64,000 bases of DNA from Clonostachys chloroleuca (GCA_037952775.1 JBANAY010000003.1:36084001-36148000); one strand, 5' to 3'; positions 10,286 through 23,453 are shown, counted from the first letter of the stretch. The notes: generated by a model from the sequence alone, not told the origin. Translations and numbers: made by a program.

Positions 10286-12436
10286 TCACCATCGGCGACT
10301 AGAGAAATATCAGCAGCTTGTTTCCACGGGCAGACGAGGATGAACATACTTATAGGCAGAGTTGACATTGGGCTGGCGCTTCTTGCCAATTCCACGGCCA
10401 TCTGCCTTCTTCTTCTTGTCTTTCAAACCAGTCTTCGATTTCCCTTTAGCGGGGCGGCCGAGGATTTCTCGGTCGAGTGAGTCCAACCCCGATGATCGAC
10501 TTGAGACTGATGACCTTCTTGATGCAGGCCCTGATCCACCGCTGAGAACAGAGTCTCTCCTATTTGAGGGCAATTGCTCTTCAAGTGGAGCAGGGGAGGT
10601 GGTATCTTCAGACGACTGAGGACCATTATTGTTCTTCTTCACCTGGAGTGACTCCTTGGGTTGAAGGCCCTCAGCTTCGGATGACTTTCGTCTTTTAATG
10701 AGATGATCTTGGGGATACTCATCCTCCTCATCTGTGTGCCTTCGCTTTCGTCCCATTTCTTGACGATCGATTGGCTCCTCCACAGTATCAGGTGCCTTAG
10801 GATTCGCCTCCTCTGAGCATTGTTGCTTGATATTAGGCTCATCAACTAAGAGCTTTTGGTCTGTGTTGGCAGAAGAGCCATTTTCAACAGTCTCTACACG
10901 CTCTGTATCCTTGCTACCAAGGTCTGTAGCAGGATCATCGTGCGGGAGTTTATTTGTATCCCCGCTATCGGAGTTGAGACTGGCGTCTTTGACGTCGTCC
11001 GAGTTCTCCTTCAGCTGGTTTGCAACTTTTGGCTTCTCCTGATCATGGAGCTCTGCAACTTCTTGATTACTAGAGCCTCCTTCAGTAGGCAGTTCGTTTT
11101 CACAAGTCTTCCGAGGCGTCGATGCCTCATTGGACTTATCATCTGTCTCGAGTCTACCCGGCGAGTTCTCAGTCTTGGTAGCCGATTTTGCATCTTCAGT
11201 TGGAGCGCCGTCTCTGGATCTCTTGCGAAATCGTGGACTGTTGCTCTTGTTTGATACATTCTGCTTCCTATGACTGGAATTTCGCCGGTTATTGGCACCT
11301 CCATTCTGGCTACCCTTATCCCGGTTGGCCTGCGAACGCTCCTGCTGCTTCTGGCTTCGCTGAGTACGCCGCTTGTCCAACCTGTTCTGGTTGACCAGAT
11401 GTGCAGGATGCTGGTATGGAGGAGGAAGCTTTGTTACCGGCTTCTGTGGAAGCGTATAATCGACCTCTTCACTTGGCTCTGTTGGCGTCGTGAGCGGCTT
11501 GCTTTGTGCAGCCTGATTTGGCTGCTTTTCCGGGTTTGATCCCCCGCTGGACTGGTGCTTATCAGAGCTACCAGGAACATTTTTAGGCTTTGATTGAGGC
11601 CCAAAGCGACCAGGAGTTTGTGTAAGACCAGGAGGTCCCGAGTGCACAGGCTGAGGAACTGAAGGATAGGTTCCGGGAGCTTGTGTAAGACCGGGAGGTC
11701 CCGAGTGCACAGGCTGAGGAACTGAAGGATAGGTCCCGGGGGCTTGTGTAAAACCAGGAGGTCCCGAGTGCACAGGCTGAGGAGCCTGGTAATAGTTACC
11801 AGGAACCTGTGGATAAGGAGGAGCCGGGGCCTGAGGTTGGAACCCGCCTTGGTGAGCCTGCAACGCCGGTGGTGGCCCCAAAGGTGGTGGCGGCCCCAAG
11901 GGCGGCCCCAAAGGTGGTGTAGGAGGCACGTCTGTTAGTTGGTGGCCTGATGGAGGCGGCCCATACGATTGAGGCGCAGAAAATGAATTAGGGTATTCTA
12001 GAGGGTATTGGCCTTGAGGGTAATGGGCCTGAGGGGTGTATTGAGGGACACCCAAGTCAGCAGGAGACGGGGCAGGCACCCACGGTGGCTGTTGCGCTGC
12101 ATATGGCGCTGGAGGCGCCGGATTGAATCCAGGGGGTGGAAAGTTTGAATTATCCTGCGTTCCTGGACGTGTATATCTGTTGATGATTGGGGGAGCGTGA
12201 CGTCTCCTCCCACTACGGTTGCGGTCCCTACCACTTCTCTGGGCATCTTGTGCCGAGTTCGCGCTAAATTCAGATAAGCTTGTATTCCCATGCCCATGAT
12301 GAGGATGGATCACTTACGCTGGTCGTTCACGGATCTTGTTATAGCAAAAGGAACCCCAGTGACCAGCCTCGCCACAGTTGGTGCACAAGGCATCGTCCCC
12401 TTCGGGCTTTTGGGGACCTCCAAGAGGATCCGCCAT
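10286..12436 (-). CDS. Zinc-knuckle (CCHC), proline-rich, basic C-terminus protein
   Basis: Minus-strand exons 12436-12318, 12263-10350 and 10298-10286 join to 681 codons. Exon 1 encodes a single zinc knuckle (C-x2-C-x4-H-x4-C, residues ~19-32: CTNCGEAGHWGSFC), which usually binds single-stranded RNA. A long low-complexity Pro/Gln/Gly/Tyr region follows (residues ~70-250) and contains three 21-residue repeats. Next come a charged Ser/Glu/Lys region and a basic tail. The last intron (51 nt) leads to a 13-nt terminal exon that ends the protein in AYNRRW, a plausible conserved tail and better than reading through the donor. Predicted to be nuclear and disordered, perhaps in RNA processing. I recognise no specific orthologue. 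Confidence 0.75.
11615..11790 (-). repeat. 63-bp in-frame tandem repeat inside the zinc-knuckle gene
   Basis: Near-identical 63-bp units start at 11631, 11694 and 11757 and encode three 21-residue copies containing PQPVHSGPPG and TQAPGTYPSV. The period is a multiple of three, so gain or loss of copies keeps the frame. Confidence 0.85.
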
Positions 12437-12481
12437 ATTGTATTGTTATGTGAGCTTTGAATCAAGTGATAATCTTGAAGT

Positions 12482-12612
12482 CAGTTGCAAGAACTGAGGA
12501 AAGTTGTAACGATGGAGAAAGTTGCAACGATGGAGGAAATTGCAACGCGAAAAGTTGCGAGAATGGACGTAAGTTGCAACAATGGAGGCAAGTTGCGAGG
12601 ATGGAGGTTAGT
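12482..12612. repeat. ~18-19-bp minisatellite upstream of the zinc-knuckle gene
   Basis: About seven imperfect units of the type AAGTTGCAACGATGGAGG lie in tandem, starting ~45 bp upstream of the start codon at 12436. They probably overlap the promoter or 5' leader. Confidence 0.7.
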
Positions 12613-12740
12613 CGTGAGGAGTTAGAGAGAGGTTTGAAGGTGTTGTGTGAAAAGTTGCGGATGCTGGGGTTTCACGATGAGGATGCAAGGAGATTTAGGT
12701 TGAGGGTTTGTTTTGAAGAAAGAGAGAGGTTTGTTTTGAA

Positions 12741-12769
12741 GAGAGGGAGAGAGAGAGAGAGAGAGAGAG
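12741..12769. repeat. GA/CT microsatellite
   Basis: An almost pure (GA)n tract of about 29 bp. It is flanked on both sides by the same 17-18-nt sequence, GAGAGAGGTTTGTTTTGA (about 12723 and 12763), which points to slippage or a local duplication. Confidence 0.8.
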
Positions 12770-14243
12770 GTTTGTTTTGATCAAGGTGAGGACTGGGTGA
12801 GGACTGGGTGAGATCCCCCAGCAACACACAGGACTGACAGCCGTACGCAGTCGTCGTCGGCCGGCCGTCGTCGAAGCTGCATTAGCATTGGCATTGAGGT
12901 CAGTCGAACAACTCACACATGCTGCAATGGGGCGTACAAGCGGAATTACCTTCTCAATGCACGCGCAACCGCCCAGCCTGGTGTGTTCAATAGCCTCTTC
13001 CCAAAGCCCCAAATGGCCTTGTGAAAGAGGCTCTTATTGTCGCCTCATTGAATGGGCCTCGAGAGCAAAATGCGATTGACCGTAGGCGCCGGACCTGGCA
13101 GGAAACTCGATGGCCAAAGTTTCACCTCGGAGCACTTTGTGGTACATCGCGAACCACTTAGTCAGACGTCAGACGCACGGACCACAGCATCACTGCCAGC
13201 GCTGAAATGGCCGTCGCTCCGCCGTACCAGGCAGCGAATAGCGAGAACACCCGAGCATCTGCCGAGCCAGCTAGGTGCCTGGTTGTACCGGTTCCAGTAC
13301 CTGGATGTACTCTGGCGTACCGCAGCGCAAGAGGGCGACGAACCATTCTGCTCCCCACGAACTGACAAGTCCAGCGACGGCAGCTCGCCGATCTCGTTCG
13401 CATGCCAGCAGGCTGCCAAGCTACAGCTGTGGCACGCCGAGTCCTGCTGCTTGACAGGCGGCAGTTGGGCCTCTGTCTCGGGTGCGTTGGGGTGGAAGCT
13501 TAATTCCTGAGCAATGGCCCCATACGGCTCCCTTGGCCAGCACCGTTGTACGGACCTGTGGCTGCTGCTGCACAGCAGATTACGACCCTCACGTTCTGCC
13601 TCTGATAGCCATAGTATCTGTCCAAATCCATCTTTTGCTTGTAAAAGAGGCATCGTTCACTGCAGAGTGCAAGCCAGCCATCCGTCGTAATTTCCGTCTG
13701 CTGATAAATCTTCATGGGGCCAGCTTGTAGGTAGCGAGCCAATCTAACGCCGAGTGCGCTGGCAGGAGGTACTTCCGAGGGCCGCCAGCCTTGGAGGGCA
13801 AGCAGTACACCACGCCTGCAGCCCGCCGTGGACGGCTAGAATTTCTTTTGCCGTGTCGCTTCCCTGGTAGAACACACGAGAGCTTATTGCCCATCCGCCA
13901 TCACCTCGTCTGTGTCTGTACACGCACGGCTTGGACGTCGAGCCGCAGTTCGCAGTCCACTGTACGGGATACAAGCCACCGCCAGCCTGCTTTGCAGCAT
14001 CCATGTGAAAATTCTTGGGTTCTGAACCGATCATGTTGGTGCATCCAGCTGGCGCCCCTCCAGTCATAGCTTTCGCCTGGAGCAGAACCAACGTCAACCC
14101 CGACAAGCCTTAATGAAAGGTTGATAGCAGACGCGCAGGCAGCGTTGTTGCTAAGTCTACCAATCCACCATATTTGAGAAGCTCTGCTGGGCCTCTCCCT
14201 ATCCTGATCACCATGCCAAGCCTTCCATGTGAGCCTCCCCAAC

Positions 14244-15282
14244 ATGAATCTCGACCGCATCAGCGCTAACCCTCCCCAAGCATCTGTCGATCTCGACGAG
14301 TGTATCGCGCGATTATATAAAAAGGAGCTGCTGGCCGAATCCGTCATCGAAGCAATATGCGCCAAGACCAAGGAACTGCTGATGCGGGAGAGCAACGTCG
14401 TCCATGTCGCAGCTCCCATAACCGTCGTCGGCGATATCCATGGGCAGTTCTTTGATCTCATCGAGATATTCAAGATCGGCGGGTATTGCCCGGATACCAA
14501 CTATCTCTTCCTAGGCGACTATGTGGACCGAGGCATGTTCAGCGTCGAGACCATTTCCCTCCTGGTGTGCTTGAAGCTGCGATATCCCAACCGAGTGCAC
14601 TTGATCCGCGGTAACCACGAGTCACGCGGCGTCACCCAGTCATATGGATTCTATACCGAATGCTCCCGGAAATATGGCAATGCCAACGTGTGGCATTACT
14701 TCACCGACATGTTCGATTTTCTGACGCTCAGTGTCGTGATCGACAACCAAATATTCTGCGTTCACGGAGGTTTGTCTGTCTTGAGCCTTGCCCATACCAT
14801 GCTGATAACTGATTACGGAATTAGGCCTTTCCCCCTCCATCCACTCGATCGATCAAATAAAGATTATCGACCGATTCCGCGAAATTCCTCACGAAGGGCC
14901 TATGGCCGATTTAGTCTGGTCTGACCCAGATCCTGACCGAGACGAATTTTCCCTGTCGCCACGTGGTGCAGGATACACATTCGGCGCTCAAGTGGTCAAG
15001 AAATTCCTAGCTGTGAACGGCATGGGCCATATCCTTCGCGCACATCAGCTATGCCAGGAAGGCTTCCAGATCCTATACGACGACCGCCTCAGCACGGTTT
15101 GGAGCGCCCCCAACTACTGCTACCGTTGTGGCAACATGGCTAGCGTATTAGAAGTTGGCCTCAACGGCGAACGGTTCTTCAATGTATTTGCGGCTGCACC
15201 AGAGAACGACCAACATAAAGATTTACAACTTGGTGGCGAGAGGGCAGAGGATGGCAATGCATTACCGGACTACTTTTTATAA
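14244..15282 (+). CDS. ppg1: PPP-family Ser/Thr phosphatase catalytic subunit, PPG1 type
   Basis: Exons 14244-14769 and 14825-15282 join to 327 codons. The metallophosphatase signatures are complete: GDIHG (63-67), GDYVDRG (91-97), RGNHE (122-126), HGGLSPS rebuilt across the intron, and later RAHQL and [11 protein letters not shown]. The [12 protein letters not shown] start, [15 protein letters not shown] and the DYFL C-terminus fit yeast Ppg1 better than PP2A, PP4 or Sit4. The first in-frame ATG is 14244; an upstream ATG at 14213 is out of frame. Proteins of this group act with a STRIPAK-like (Far) complex in yeast and in hyphal fusion and development in filamentous fungi; that role is inferred from the family. 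It converges with the RhoGDI gene (302 bp apart). Confidence 0.9.
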
Positions 15283-15584
15283 TGGCTTATAGACGCGGAC
15301 AGACGCTATGTTGATAAATATCAGAGACAAACTACAATTGTATGATACCAAAACCGAAGATATATGACCTGGGTAACCTCGCCTGCAGATAGCCGACAGC
15401 TGGGGGAATTTGTGTATAACTCGGGATTCAATATTCACTCTTTGAGTGATGCTAGCTACTTATGAAACAAAATGTGCTGATTCTTTTTCTCGAAAGACAA
15501 CTGACCGCCATTCACTCTCCGTAGAAAAGTCATATCTCGTGACACCTCGGGACTCAGAGAAACGCAGATTGGGCGTGCGGTCTC
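15283..15584. other. 3' spacer between convergent ppg1-type and RhoGDI genes
   Basis: A 302-bp region between two stop codons. It should hold both 3' UTRs. No other feature is seen. Confidence 0.5.
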
Positions 15585-16477
15585 TTACCAGTCCTTGGCA
15601 ATATCGAAGCTCCACTCGAACTCGAGGTGCTTCTTCTTATCATCATCCACAAAGCTGGAAATGGCGTTGTAGTGGCCACGGGCGAGCATGCCTGAGGGAG
15701 CCTCCTCTTCTTGGACTATCGAAGACGAATTAGTACTCGAGAACTCCAAAAATCAGCAATCACGGTTGGGGTTTCTCTTACACTTCTTGATGTAGGTGGG
15801 CTGCTTGTCGGTGCTGGGGGCGTAGCTGCCGATCATCTCGGAGTCCTTGGAGACCTTGATGCCCTTGCGCTTGACGACCTGGACGTAGTGCAGGCCGCTG
15901 AGGATCTCGTGCTGGACCTTGAAGGTGGCGCTCATGGTGAACTTGGCGCCCTCCTTGATCTTGAAGGGCTTGTCCTTGAGGCTCTTCTCGCTGCCCGGCC
16001 GGGAGAGGTCGATCGTGACGGGGGGGCGGCCGGGGGAGTCCATGGTCAGGGCGAGGATGATGCAGACGCGGGGGTCGTTGGGGTCGGAGATGCTGGTGCC
16101 GCCGCTCAGGCCGAGAGATTCCTTGTACCGTTGGAGGGACTCATCGCCGGCGTCTGTTTGGAGTGGTCAGTTTGTTGGTGGTTGTTGGGCAAGAGGCGGC
16201 ATGAATGGCGGCGAGTGCGCCTGGAGCTATGATTGAGGGGGCGGGGCATCATGGGAGTGAACATTGTAAAGAATCAAGCATTGTTGGGCTTCTGTAGAAG
16301 TGCAGGCGGAATAGATTAATCCAAGACCAGATGCGAATCCGGTCTTGGAAGGCTGATGGCGAATCGACTGGAAGTAAACATACCCATCTGCTGGTACTGG
16401 GCCAAGCTCTGCTTGGGCTGGGAGAGCTTGTAGCCCTGAGTCTCCTCGGGCATGGTATCATCTTCGTGGGACGCCAT
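15585..16477 (-). CDS. rdi1: Rho GDP-dissociation inhibitor
   Basis: Minus-strand exons 16477-16384, 16153-15782 and 15715-15585 join to 198 codons, the normal length for fungal RhoGDI. Family landmarks are the N-terminal [27 protein letters not shown], the immunoglobulin-like core ([21 protein letters not shown], then [15 protein letters not shown]), [13 protein letters not shown] and the terminal [12 protein letters not shown]. The protein extracts prenylated Rho/Cdc42/Rac GTPases from membranes and keeps them GDP-bound in the cytosol, so it influences polarised hyphal growth. The first intron (230 nt) is longer than the second (66 nt). Confidence 0.95.
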
Positions 16478-18500
16478 TGTGGAAAGCTGATTGTGTGCAC
16501 TGGGTGGGAGAGGCAGTCAATGGCAGGAAATTGCAGGGCGTGGATGAGGCTGAAGATGCGAAGTCGTTCGAGATTGGAGGAGAGGGAGAGCTGCGCGGCG
16601 GTGATGATGGAGGGGCAGGCCAGCTCGAGTCCATCTTACCCACGGTGGGGTATCGATTTCGTGCATTGATTGGGTGAGGTGAGCAATCCGTTGGAAAAGG
16701 GACCTTGTGCGGAGGCACAGCAACGCGATCGGGCGGTGTCCATAAACCATGCCCAAGATGACGTTGGAAACTGTTATGTTTTATATTGATTTCCGAGAGG
16801 AATGGGAATTATCTTTCTAAAACATGCTCTCATCGGGGGTGGCTCAACAAGATGTTACAGAGTGGCTTGTCATCGGCGTCTGCTTGCTTCCATCACCGTC
16901 TCAGCAAACATGTTTGCCTTCTTGCCTACTGCCTCCCGTACCTATAAATTGCGGTGGACCTCTCAACGATAGTGCCAAAAAGGGAAGATGCTGACTGCTG
17001 CCACTACTTGGAGGATTTCAGAACCGCTACCAAGGCTGACTCCGCATTTTCAAAGTACGACGATACTCATTGGTAGGTAGCGTGCAGTGTCGGTACGCGG
17101 CAACCTACATACATAGATACCCTGCAGTGCCTGCCTATCTACTCTCCCAGGCAAGATCAGTAATCAAAGGATCCGGATTGCTGGCACTGGCCCTGCATTC
17201 TCGGTATGTAGGCAAGCAAGACGTCTTGCAAAGGATCTTCGGTCGGTTGCCGTTGCGGTCTGTCAGGACCTGCCTTAGGCCCCCTATCCTTCTCAGCTAC
17301 CCTACATACTGTGCTACACCTAATAAGGCAGCGCCAGAGTTGGCACTTGCCGAGCTAAGCCAGAAAAAGCCCGTTGCTGGATGAGCGCGAGGCACAACAC
17401 GGGGGCACTGTGCGCTGTAGCTCACTAATTGATTCATTACTACACTAGTGGGGTATTGAAGATAGCTCTTGGGGAAATATGGGTCTGCAACTTGGTCTGA
17501 TGCTATTCGCCAGGCGGTCAGGACGAGAGCGACTCAGGTGTGTTCGAGACGATGGAGGTGGCATCTGGAGAAGCGGAAAAAGGAAAAAGGGAGCACGGTG
17601 GGAGGGGCACATCACCAGAGGATCAGCAGTCAGAATTCTGAACCCTAGGTACCCAGGCACATTTCTCGGCAGCTATGGCACCGCACCTAATTTTGGATGC
17701 CATTATCAGAGCGCTGCTAATAAACGCTTATTAGTCAGGTAGTGTCCCAAAGCTCAGTCCAGGTTAAGGGCACGGGCGGGATTGTTGGGGGGAGGGGAGG
17801 GAAGGGAACCTAGTGGGAGGGAGGGTTCATGGTGGCCACCCAAAGGAGTTTTACGTGCAAGGGTCCCGTCTGGAGTGGACGGAATGGCCAGATACATAGC
17901 ATCAGATGGCACCCCGTGCTCAGCCAACCAGCGCTTGTGCCAAGAGATGAAATTGACTTTGCATCTCGCCGGCGGAGCACTGCAGAAATTTGTACTGTCC
18001 ATCAGGCGGGGCCAGTGCAAGTACCTACGGCTCGTACCCTGGACCTCCCTAAATCAGATGGATCCCCAGAAAAGCCCGCTGAGTAGACGGCGCTAAGCCC
18101 AAGGCCTAATTTGCGCGAACTTCACGCCCTCCATCGCGACGCTCCGATTATCCTCCCTCTTCATTCTGAAGGCTATTCCCGTCCATCAATTTTGCTGGCC
18201 GACGCCCTCCCCTCTGAAAGATCGCACAACTTGCTGTCGCGTCTTGACAGTCTTGAGGTCTCCTCTTGCTACTGTGATTGACGAATCCATCTCCTTGCTG
18301 TAAGGCGCCTCGAAACGCGACCCACCGAACTCCTATCGATTGCGACGAAGGCAGCAAAAGGCTGATTGCGCTTCCTTGTTTATGTACAGATATCCGAGAC
18401 TACTCGTCGCACGCTCTCCAGACTCGCGGAGAGTGTCATCGTTGCTCCTGCACTCACTTACTGCTCGCCCGTGGCTTGCGACTTTACGATTCTCGTCGAG
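16478..18500. other. Divergent upstream spacer of RhoGDI and BQT4-like genes
   Basis: Two kb without a convincing gene. 18100-18500 is pyrimidine-rich on the plus strand and fits a promoter and 5' leader for the gene at 18501. Short overlapping frames at 18278-18626 look random. Confidence 0.45.
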
Positions 18501-19967
<1,467 letters not shown>

Positions 19968-20967
19968 AACAGGGTTCATAAAACAAAACTACGACTTTAC
20001 TTTTACGGCATCTAAGAATGGAAGAAACATGAGAGACCGTGGTATTGTAGGAGATACGGAGGATGCGGAGTAGAGGAGGAAGGCTTCGGAACGGCGCTTC
20101 ATGTATTAGGATTTTGTTTTTTTTTGTTTTGTTGGTTTCGGTTTTTGTTTTTTATATTCCCATATCCCCACCCGGGGTGAGATCTTCACTTCATTGCCCT
20201 CACCCTGGATATCATCCCTACACCTTTTTTAGTATTTACTCTTTTGTTGGACATACCCCTTCGCTATCACCGTCAACCCTTCGACCGTCAGCACAGATGT
20301 TTTGATCACACACCCACACCTTTTTCTAACCCTCTAATCAACTTCCTCCTTTTGATTTTTAACGATCACCATTCCTGGATGAAACTGGAAGCCTTTCGAG
20401 AAAGGCCACGGCCGTTGTCGCCTTCTTTTGTATTTGTGGTGAAGTACAGAGACTTCCCAGAGCTGAAAATTAGTTTCAGCAAGCCCATGGCATGTCGGCT
20501 GAGGTCAAAGCGCAGAAGCGTGATTAAAAACAGCCACGATAGTCAGAAATTCTATCTGAGAATGTAGTGAAAAGATTTCTTGCTACTATTCATACTTATG
20601 CTGAAACCCTGCTTGAAATTGGCCTGGTCATTCTTTGATGCTGTGAGGAATGGAGGTCGCGGCTGGAGCCATTATCGAGACGTACAAATTTCAACCGAGT
20701 AAGTAGCATGTAGCATCGTTCCATAATCCAGCTACCCTATAGCTGGTCACTACCATCTCTTCCCTACGTCTACAGTTTTGTTTGTTGTGTTCTGGTAGAA
20801 TAATTGACCAAATCTAACTCTCATCGTTGCCTTAAAGATTTCCATTATTTTTTAAAACTAGTAGAAGGATTGTTGGAGGTCCTTGTAAGAATGTTTTGTG
20901 TGTGGTGTCGCGTCGCGTTGACGCATGTTAGGAGGGCTTCCTCTTGAGGTATATTCCAGAGACAGAT
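19968..20967. other. Spacer between BQT4-like gene and HET pseudogene
   Basis: Starts with the T-rich 3' UTR of the BQT4-like gene (T and TTTTG runs at 20110-20160). No gene or repeat is seen in the rest. Confidence 0.45.
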
Positions 20968-23084
20968 TTATAGCCCTGCTGAGCCAAGCTCAACCGTCTC
21001 CAGCCGGCCACACGCACAGGCAGGCGTTGCATACATCGTTTTGCCCAGAACCCTGTTCTCTTGGACCACGATCCCAACACCCTCCGGCACTTATCATCGT
21101 ATAAAAGCCCAGGGATTCTGTAGACTTGTGCAGCATCCGGTTTCGGTTCTTCCCATACGGTCATTCGAAACACGGATCGCCGGCCACAGATTTTGCAGCT
21201 TACTTGACTTATCCCCTCCATGGCTTTTCCATACTCCCTCAGGAACCAGCCTGCTTCCCCTGCTGCCATATCCAGGCGGGACTCCTTTGCATAACTCCCT
21301 CTCTTATTGAGGTTTAAAACTGCTGTGATCTTCTTCACTATCTCTAACCTCTTAACACTTGCTTCATGTCCCACCTCGGCATCTAGAAAAGACCTGTATT
21401 CTTCTAGAACACCTTGTATCTTGTGTAAGTCGTATATCTGGGCAAGATCTTGTTCAGTGTCTTTCCAGTCCATGTTTACCCCTTTCCTCTTGTCTAGTGG
21501 AAAGATGCGGTCCATGGCCTCACAAAGAGCTTTGGGATCCCGACCTTGGGCTCTGACTGTCTTGGCTAGGACGTGATCAACGACCGATCGAGGTTCTCCT
21601 TCAAAGCCGAAGTATTCAAACCGCTCAATGACACCCACCGTTTCGAGAGTGGGTTGGACTCTGCCATCTTTGATGATTGAATCATACGTCGCCTTCCGGT
21701 GACATCGACCCAAGTCCTAGACTTTCCAGCCTGCTGCAGAGTATCCACGCAGCCATGGTGCACGGTCATCTCGTTTCTCAGCTGAAGGTGGTATAAACAG
21801 CAAAGGCGTGTAGTCTCCGAGCAGTAGCGCATGCGTAGCGAGAGATAGAAAGTATTGGAAACGATCTTCGACGAGAATAAGAGGATCTTTCGTTGGAACG
21901 AAATCCAGCATCTTCCCAAGGGCCAGGAGATAATCCCTGGACCGTCGACACTGCCGATGGCCCAATATCCCAATAGCCCATCCAAGGGTCCGGTACATTC
22001 CTTTCTCGTTCTTCCATGCTTCCATGTCTATCCATGAATTCATTCTTTTGAGGGTTGTGTTCTGCTTCCATATCTCCTCTGTCACGTCGGAATTACCTCG
22101 CTGCTTCACACACTTCGAATGCAGTGCGTCTAAGCGGAGACACAAGTCCCTCGCATTGTGCTCGCATACCATGTAGTCCTCCGTAAGGATAACGGCGTCT
22201 TTGCTGCGGATGTATTCCAGGGCAACCCACATGCGATCGAACCATCTTGATTTGATTATGGTTGTGAAGTCGACGATGAATCTGTTGTATGGCGAGCTTT
22301 TGGCCTGATTAGTTATATGTACCGACTTCACGTCATCCAAGTGAATGGCAGTCTTTGTGGCGTAGTTGTATATTTCTGGAATACTAAGTAAGAGTTGTTT
22401 CTAAATATCGGCGCGCCATTGCGGCACGCTTATGTAGTCATGCCATATCTCGCAGTCTGGGGAGACTTCTGCAAGTGCGAGGAGGGTTTTGAGCGGTGTC
22501 TGGTAAACGATCCGAGCAACGCTGATGCTTTCAGTGCGAGTATCATGTGCGGCTGCGACACTCTCGTGCCATGCGTGCGAGATTGGTATATAGTTTACCT
22601 TGTTAGTCTTGATACAGGCGAAATGTCGGTTAAATATCCGGAGATTCCAGGGAGAGATGGGATCTTGGGTAATATCTATCACGGACGGCCGCAAGGGGCT
22701 GTTTCTTTCCAGCCCAATCCTCCGTATTGGAACATCCTTGCTAGGTTGGAAAGGCTCCCCGCAAGAGACGCAGCTGGAATCGAGACCGGTATTCCAGATA
22801 TATGAGAGAAGGGAACCCTGAGAGGTTTCTCGCGATTCGTTGCCGACGTGGAAACACACCGTAGGCTCTGACGAAGTTTGGCTGGCGGTGCTGTTTTGGC
22901 GTTTCCTCTTTAAATTCGCACCACCTGATCTTGAATGAGATGAATGTTTGTGGCCGGGAATGCTTTCGCTCATTTCGAGGAGATAGGCATACTCTAATGG
23001 AAGAGGCTGCCCATTGCGATGAGCTGGGGAACTGGTCTGGAGTTGGACGTCGACGTTTGGCAGGTTTGAGGTGGTTGGATGCAA
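20968..23084 (-). pseudogene. HET-domain (heterokaryon incompatibility) gene with two in-frame TAG codons and a late frameshift
   Basis: One minus-strand frame runs from ATG 23084 to past 21100 and is interrupted only by TAG at 22403-22401 and TAG at 21719-21717. The HET core is clear (YIPISHAWHESV, IWHDYISVPQW, then IPEIYNYA...AIHLDDVKS, and RWFDRMWVALEYIRS), followed by APWLRGYS, DLGRCHRKA and a C-terminal CKICGRR...YRIPGLLYDD. The first TAG stands where a Gln is plausible, the second where family members have Trp. One base is missing near 21091: restoring it continues as VPEGVGIVV and later YATPACACGRLETVELG, typical for the family, to a stop at 20970-20968. HET proteins trigger cell death after non-self recognition. 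It may be dead, or the UAG codons may be recoded or edited (see findings). It diverges from the NLR at 23454. Confidence 0.85.
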
Positions 23085-23453
23085 CTCTCATATGCGACAG
23101 GGGTGGCATGGTGGAGACTGTAGGATGAAGCGTAGCTAAAGTGACTAGGCAACTTGATTATCGACAAATGTAGAAGAAGACTCCTTTCTAACTTGGATAA
23201 TAATATCCTATTTCAAACTGTTTTGTAAGGGTAGATTTTAAGAATACCTTACCTTACCTGTAAGGGAGGTAGAGTAGGGAGGTACGTTGTTGATTATCTC
23301 ACCCCTGATCAGGCGCAGGCTTGGTCGTGCCTGCCACAATGTGAGGAGCCACAATTAGCAGTCAGGCTGACGTCCAGTCTCCTCACTGCCATCACCATCA
23401 AAATCCGTTCCTTGACTAGCATTTCCGGTGGAAAGGCTCCTTGATGTCGAAAT
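23085..23453. promoter_or_regulatory. 369-bp divergent promoter region of the HET/NLR pair
   Basis: The only sequence between the two start codons, so it should carry both promoters. It contains a CCTTACCTTACC run followed by TGTAAGGGAGG (23249-23280), with some inverted pairing. No defined factor site is recognised. Confidence 0.5.

Larger units (their letters stand above)
12437..14243. other. Shared upstream spacer of zinc-knuckle and PPG1-type genes
   Basis: A divergent intergenic region of 1.8 kb. The left 350 bp hold a purine-rich minisatellite and a GA microsatellite. Frames at 13052-13653 overlap on both strands and show no protein family features. Confidence 0.5.

Noticed and set aside
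15711..16232. 173-codon plus-strand frame
   Set aside because: Antisense to the well-supported RhoGDI exons.
22401..22440. An intron to remove the first HET stop
   Set aside because: The only GT just upstream would delete the conserved VPQW and give an intron of about 30 nt.
20928..23084. Heavy RIP of the HET gene
   Set aside because: Only the two stop codons fit CpA to TpA clearly; base composition is not A/T-rich. RIP stays a possible source of single changes but not of general decay.
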